Shown here piece by piece: positions 6,065-8,094 of a DNA stretch of 8,094 nt. A program made the translations under genes and the position numbers. Origin of the DNA: Candidatus Wallbacteria bacterium (GTDB taxonomy: Bacteria; Muiribacteriota; UBA6191; JACPRK01); NCBI GenBank assembly GCA_016199905.1, contig JACQFU010000485.1:1-8094 (forward strand). The letters are read 5' to 3'. Each line of letters starts with the position of its first letter. The first letter of the stretch is position 1. Under the pieces are notes generated by a model, which was not told the origin of the DNA, did no database searches, and saw nothing but the letters and a program-made list of their open reading frames with translations.

Positions 6065-6715
6065 ATGTCTTCCGAAGCCCCCTCGCCCGAAGAGCACGTC
6101 ACGCGCGTCGCGACGGCCCGATGGGGGCACCAGGAGTTCTTCGGCGGGCTGTCGGTGGCAGCCGTCGTCGCCCACAAGCAGGCCAGCCTGGCGCTCTCCC
6201 GGCTCGGGTTCGAAAACCGGCGCCTGGCGCAGGGCCCCGAGCTGGAGACCCTCGCCCGGCAAGTCGAGCGGATCGTTCCCTCGGAGCGGTTGCTGATAGA
6301 GGCCGCACGCTATAACAAGGCCTGCAAGGCCAAGGGAGGCGTGGTGGCGTTGATCCGTTGGGCGACCGAGCGCGTCGTCGGAGAACTCTTGAAGCGATAT
6401 CCCGAGTGCAAGGCCGTGGTCTGCGAGCCGTTCGACGCCAACGAGGCGGGCCTGCGGCTGGGGCCCGGCGTGCTCGTGGTCATGCCGGGCGAGGGCTATC
6501 AAGACGTCGCGCTAGACGGCGCCCGCGCGGTGGCGCGCTGGCTTTACGCCGACCGGCGGGCGATTCTGGAGCGCAAGATGGGCGTGTCGCTCCAAGGCGA
6601 CGCGCGCATCATCGGCACCCAGATCCTCGCGCGCCACGGTGAACCCGCCCTCTACGAAATCGCCAAGATGGACACGCCGCTTGGGGCCAGCATCCTGGCC
6701 GGAGGACAGGCGTGA
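6065..6715 (+). CDS. RNase HIII-like protein, probable pseudoenzyme
   Basis: A 216-residue cytoplasmic protein with no signal peptide or membrane segment. Compared from memory with RNase HIII it appears colinear along its length: GHQEFFGGLSVAAVV (21-35) with the G-x-G-D-Y/F-FG-P-L/M-xVV region; LGFENRRLA (47-55) with GVKDSKxL; IEAARYNKAC (78-87) with the xPxxYNxL stretch; AVVCEPFD (117-124) with the AIxIDQF strand; AVARWLYADRRAIL (155-168) with AVAAASIIARxxFL; and GVSLQGDARIIGTQILARHG (173-192) onward with the C-terminal LPKGA...VDEAA...KYG segment. The catalytic Asp-Glu pair would be Ala18-Arg19 and the IDQF Asp would be Glu121; a fourth acid may survive as Asp151. Nuclease activity is therefore doubtful. 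The N-terminal TBP-like substrate-binding domain of RNase HIII is absent. The stop overlaps the deacetylase GTG start. The family assignment is inferred by pattern; the function is unknown. Confidence 0.65.
   Translation: MSSEAPSPEEHVTRVATARWGHQEFFGGLSVAAVVAHKQASLALSRLGFENRRLAQGPELETLARQVERIVPSERLLIEAARYNKACKAKGGVVALIRWATERVVGELLKRYPECKAVVCEPFDANEAGLRLGPGVLVVMPGEGYQDVALDGARAVARWLYADRRAILERKMGVSLQGDARIIGTQILARHGEPALYEIAKMDTPLGASILAGGQA
6701..6705 (+). promoter_or_regulatory. Ribosome-binding site of the deacetylase
   Basis: GGAGG six bases before the GTG start at 6712. It lies inside the 3' end of the RNase HIII-like gene and confirms the 4-base overlapping start. Confidence 0.75.
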
Positions 6716-8010
6716 AGCGTCTGGCCGTGCTGCTCCTGCTCGCGCAGCTGGCGGCAATCGACGCGACCGCGCACGCCCTGCCGCGGCGTGCCCTGGAGCT
6801 TGCCAACTCGGTGACCGAGCTTCAGGAACGAGTCGCCACCCGGGGACGCGCGCTGCAGGGCGAGGCCGACGACCTGGCGGCTCGCCTCTCGGAGCTGGCG
6901 GGGCTGGTGCCCGAAGATCGACTCGACCTGGAACCGGAGCTGGTCGCTTTCATGGAAAAGGGATATGGGTTCCTCTACCGCATCAGCACCACGGTCTCGG
7001 CCACGGCCGCCGAGAGCGAGCTGAAGTGGCGCGCCCTGCTGGGCGGCGACGAGCGTCCCCTGGTGAAGCGTGAGATCGGCGGCGCTACGGTCGTGGTGCG
7101 TGGCGACCCCAACAGCCGCGAGGTGGCGCTCACCTTCGACGACGGCCCTTGCGCCGGCGACGGCCATCGCAACGGGACGGCGGCCCTGCTGGACCTGTTG
7201 AAGCGCGAGAACGTGCGCGCCACCTTCTTCTGCATCGGCGAGTGCGCGATGAGCTATCCGGCGCTTGTGAAGCGGATCTTCGCCGAGGGGCACGCGCTTG
7301 GCAATCACACGCGCTCGCACGCGCGCCTCAAGGGCCTCGCCCACCTGGCCGACGACGAGATCGTCGACGAAGTCGAGACCGGGGAGAGCCAGATCCTCTA
7401 CTCGCTGGGCTCGGAAGACCCGCTGATCCTGTTCCGTTGCCCCTACGGCGACGGCGTGCGGTCGGAGCGCGTCAATTCCATCCTGGCGAAGAACGGCTTC
7501 TATGACATCTTCTGGACCATCGACACGCTCGACTGGAAGACGCATGACGCGGCGACCACGACGCGCCGCGTGTTGAGCAGCAGCTATCTGAGGGGGGGCA
7601 TTGCGCTCTTCCACGAGCGGGTGCCGGGCACCACGATGGCGGTGAAGCGGATCATCGACGGCGTGCGCCAGCGGGGCTATCGCCTCGTCACGGTCCCTCA
7701 GTTGTTGGGTGTGGACAACGAGAGCAGCGCTCGAGTGGCCTATCGGGAAGCGGCCGGGCTCTACATGTCAGGCGACAAGTCCGGGGCCATGCAGCACTTC
7801 CTCGCCCTGGCGACCGACATTGGGGAATCCGTGCTGGCCGATGACGCATTGCACTACGCCTGGCTCATTGCGATGGAGACGAAAGACGTCGAACGCGCTG
7901 CCCGCATCCGCGACGCCCTCGTGAAGCGATTTCCCCAGAGCCTCTACGTCTCCAATCAGCTTCGCGTGGCGCAGCCCGCGCGCCTCATCGACGCCGCCAA
8001 GGGGGAGTAG
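6712..8010 (+). CDS. Secreted NodB-family polysaccharide deacetylase with TPR-like C-terminus
   Basis: A 432-residue exported carbohydrate esterase family 4-type protein that would remove N-acetyl groups from a polysaccharide such as peptidoglycan, chitin-like or exopolysaccharide chains. The GTG start (6712-6714) overlaps the upstream stop as GTGA, and a signal peptide follows (MKRLAVLLLLAQLAAIDATA, cleavage near 20-22). Residues 25-120 are helical, probably coiled coil, with no recognised domain. The NodB domain (about 125-330) has all five motifs: TFDDGP (141-146, base Asp143, metal Asp144), HTRSH (199-203, metal His199 and His203), RCPYG (242-246), DTLDW (271-275) and LFHE (299-302). Cysteines 147, 174, 178 and 243 sit near the active site and could form disulfides. 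Residues 338-420 resemble two TPR units (ARVAYREAAGLYMSGDKSGA, then ADDALHYAWLIAMETKDVER). It appears catalytically intact; the substrate is unknown. Confidence 0.9.
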   Translation: MKRLAVLLLLAQLAAIDATAHALPRRALELANSVTELQERVATRGRALQGEADDLAARLSELAGLVPEDRLDLEPELVAFMEKGYGFLYRISTTVSATAAESELKWRALLGGDERPLVKREIGGATVVVRGDPNSREVALTFDDGPCAGDGHRNGTAALLDLLKRENVRATFFCIGECAMSYPALVKRIFAEGHALGNHTRSHARLKGLAHLADDEIVDEVETGESQILYSLGSEDPLILFRCPYGDGVRSERVNSILAKNGFYDIFWTIDTLDWKTHDAATTTRRVLSSSYLRGGIALFHERVPGTTMAVKRIIDGVRQRGYRLVTVPQLLGVDNESSARVAYREAAGLYMSGDKSGAMQHFLALATDIGESVLADDALHYAWLIAMETKDVERAARIRDALVKRFPQSLYVSNQLRVAQPARLIDAAKGE

Positions 8011-8045
8011 GGAGCGTCCCCGGATCATGGGAAAAAGACTCTTAT

Positions 8046-8069
8046 CACAGAGTTCACAGAGGCACAGAG
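8046..8069. repeat. CACAGAG repeat cluster after the deacetylase
   Basis: Three copies of CACAGAG (8046-8052, 8055-8061, 8063-8069) separated by TT and G. Similar CACAGAG-rich stretches are, from general recollection, scattered between genes in several high-GC bacterial genomes, so this may be the edge of a dispersed intergenic repeat running off the window. No T-rich terminator is visible between the stop at 8010 and the window end. Confidence 0.7.
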
Positions 8070-8094
8070 ACTCGGGAAAAGCCTCATGAACAAA

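Noticed and set aside
6652..7614. 320-residue minus-strand open frame opposite the deacetylase
   Set aside because: It lies opposite a gene with five intact NodB motifs and has no recognisable domain or start signal; it is an antisense shadow.
8086..8094. ATG AAC AAA at the window end as the start of another gene
   Set aside because: Only three codons are visible and the upstream GGGAAAA is a poor ribosome-binding site; it cannot be supported from this window.

Overview
The window is a densely packed, high-GC stretch of bacterial chromosome, estimated by eye in the mid-60s percent GC. It carries nine protein genes in three blocks and has no gene-free gap longer than about 165 bases. No rRNA, tRNA, CRISPR array or insertion sequence is visible. 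The GC content, a TPR protein with a signalling-type cyclase fold, LysM/transglycosylase envelope genes and short dispersed intergenic repeats suggest a soil or sediment bacterium, perhaps Acidobacteriota or a myxobacteria-like lineage. This placement is a weak inference; no marker gene settles it.

Block 1 (1-1575, plus strand) is the 3' part of a large TPR protein ending in a class III nucleotidyl cyclase-like domain whose active site looks degenerate. It converges on block 2.

Block 2 (5899 down to 1596, minus strand) reads rlmI-like rRNA methyltransferase, then a secreted LysM-LysM-SLT lytic transglycosylase, a secreted FG-GAP-like/TPR protein of unknown function and a glutaredoxin 3. After an 83-base gap with its own weak promoter comes a hicB-hicA toxin-antitoxin pair. 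The transglycosylase, TPR and glutaredoxin genes are joined by 4-base stop/start overlaps (TTGA, then ATGA), so they are probably co-translated. hicB and hicA are joined the same way (TTGA). Two of these genes use TTG starts.

Block 3 (6065-8010, plus strand) diverges from rlmI. A perfect TATAAT box lies 8 bases before the first ATG, which suggests a leaderless transcript. The first gene encodes a 216-residue protein whose whole length appears colinear with the catalytic domain of ribonuclease HIII but with key catalytic acids replaced, so it may be a pseudoenzyme. It overlaps by GTGA with a gene for a secreted NodB-type polysaccharide deacetylase that has an intact metal site and a TPR-like tail.

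Two intergenic spots carry short repeats: ATTGGAG x3 next to an imperfect hairpin between the divergent genes, and CACAGAG x3 after the deacetylase. The most unusual item is the putative RNase HIII-fold pseudoenzyme coupled to an exported sugar deacetylase. The envelope trio is a second pairing with no obvious textbook explanation.
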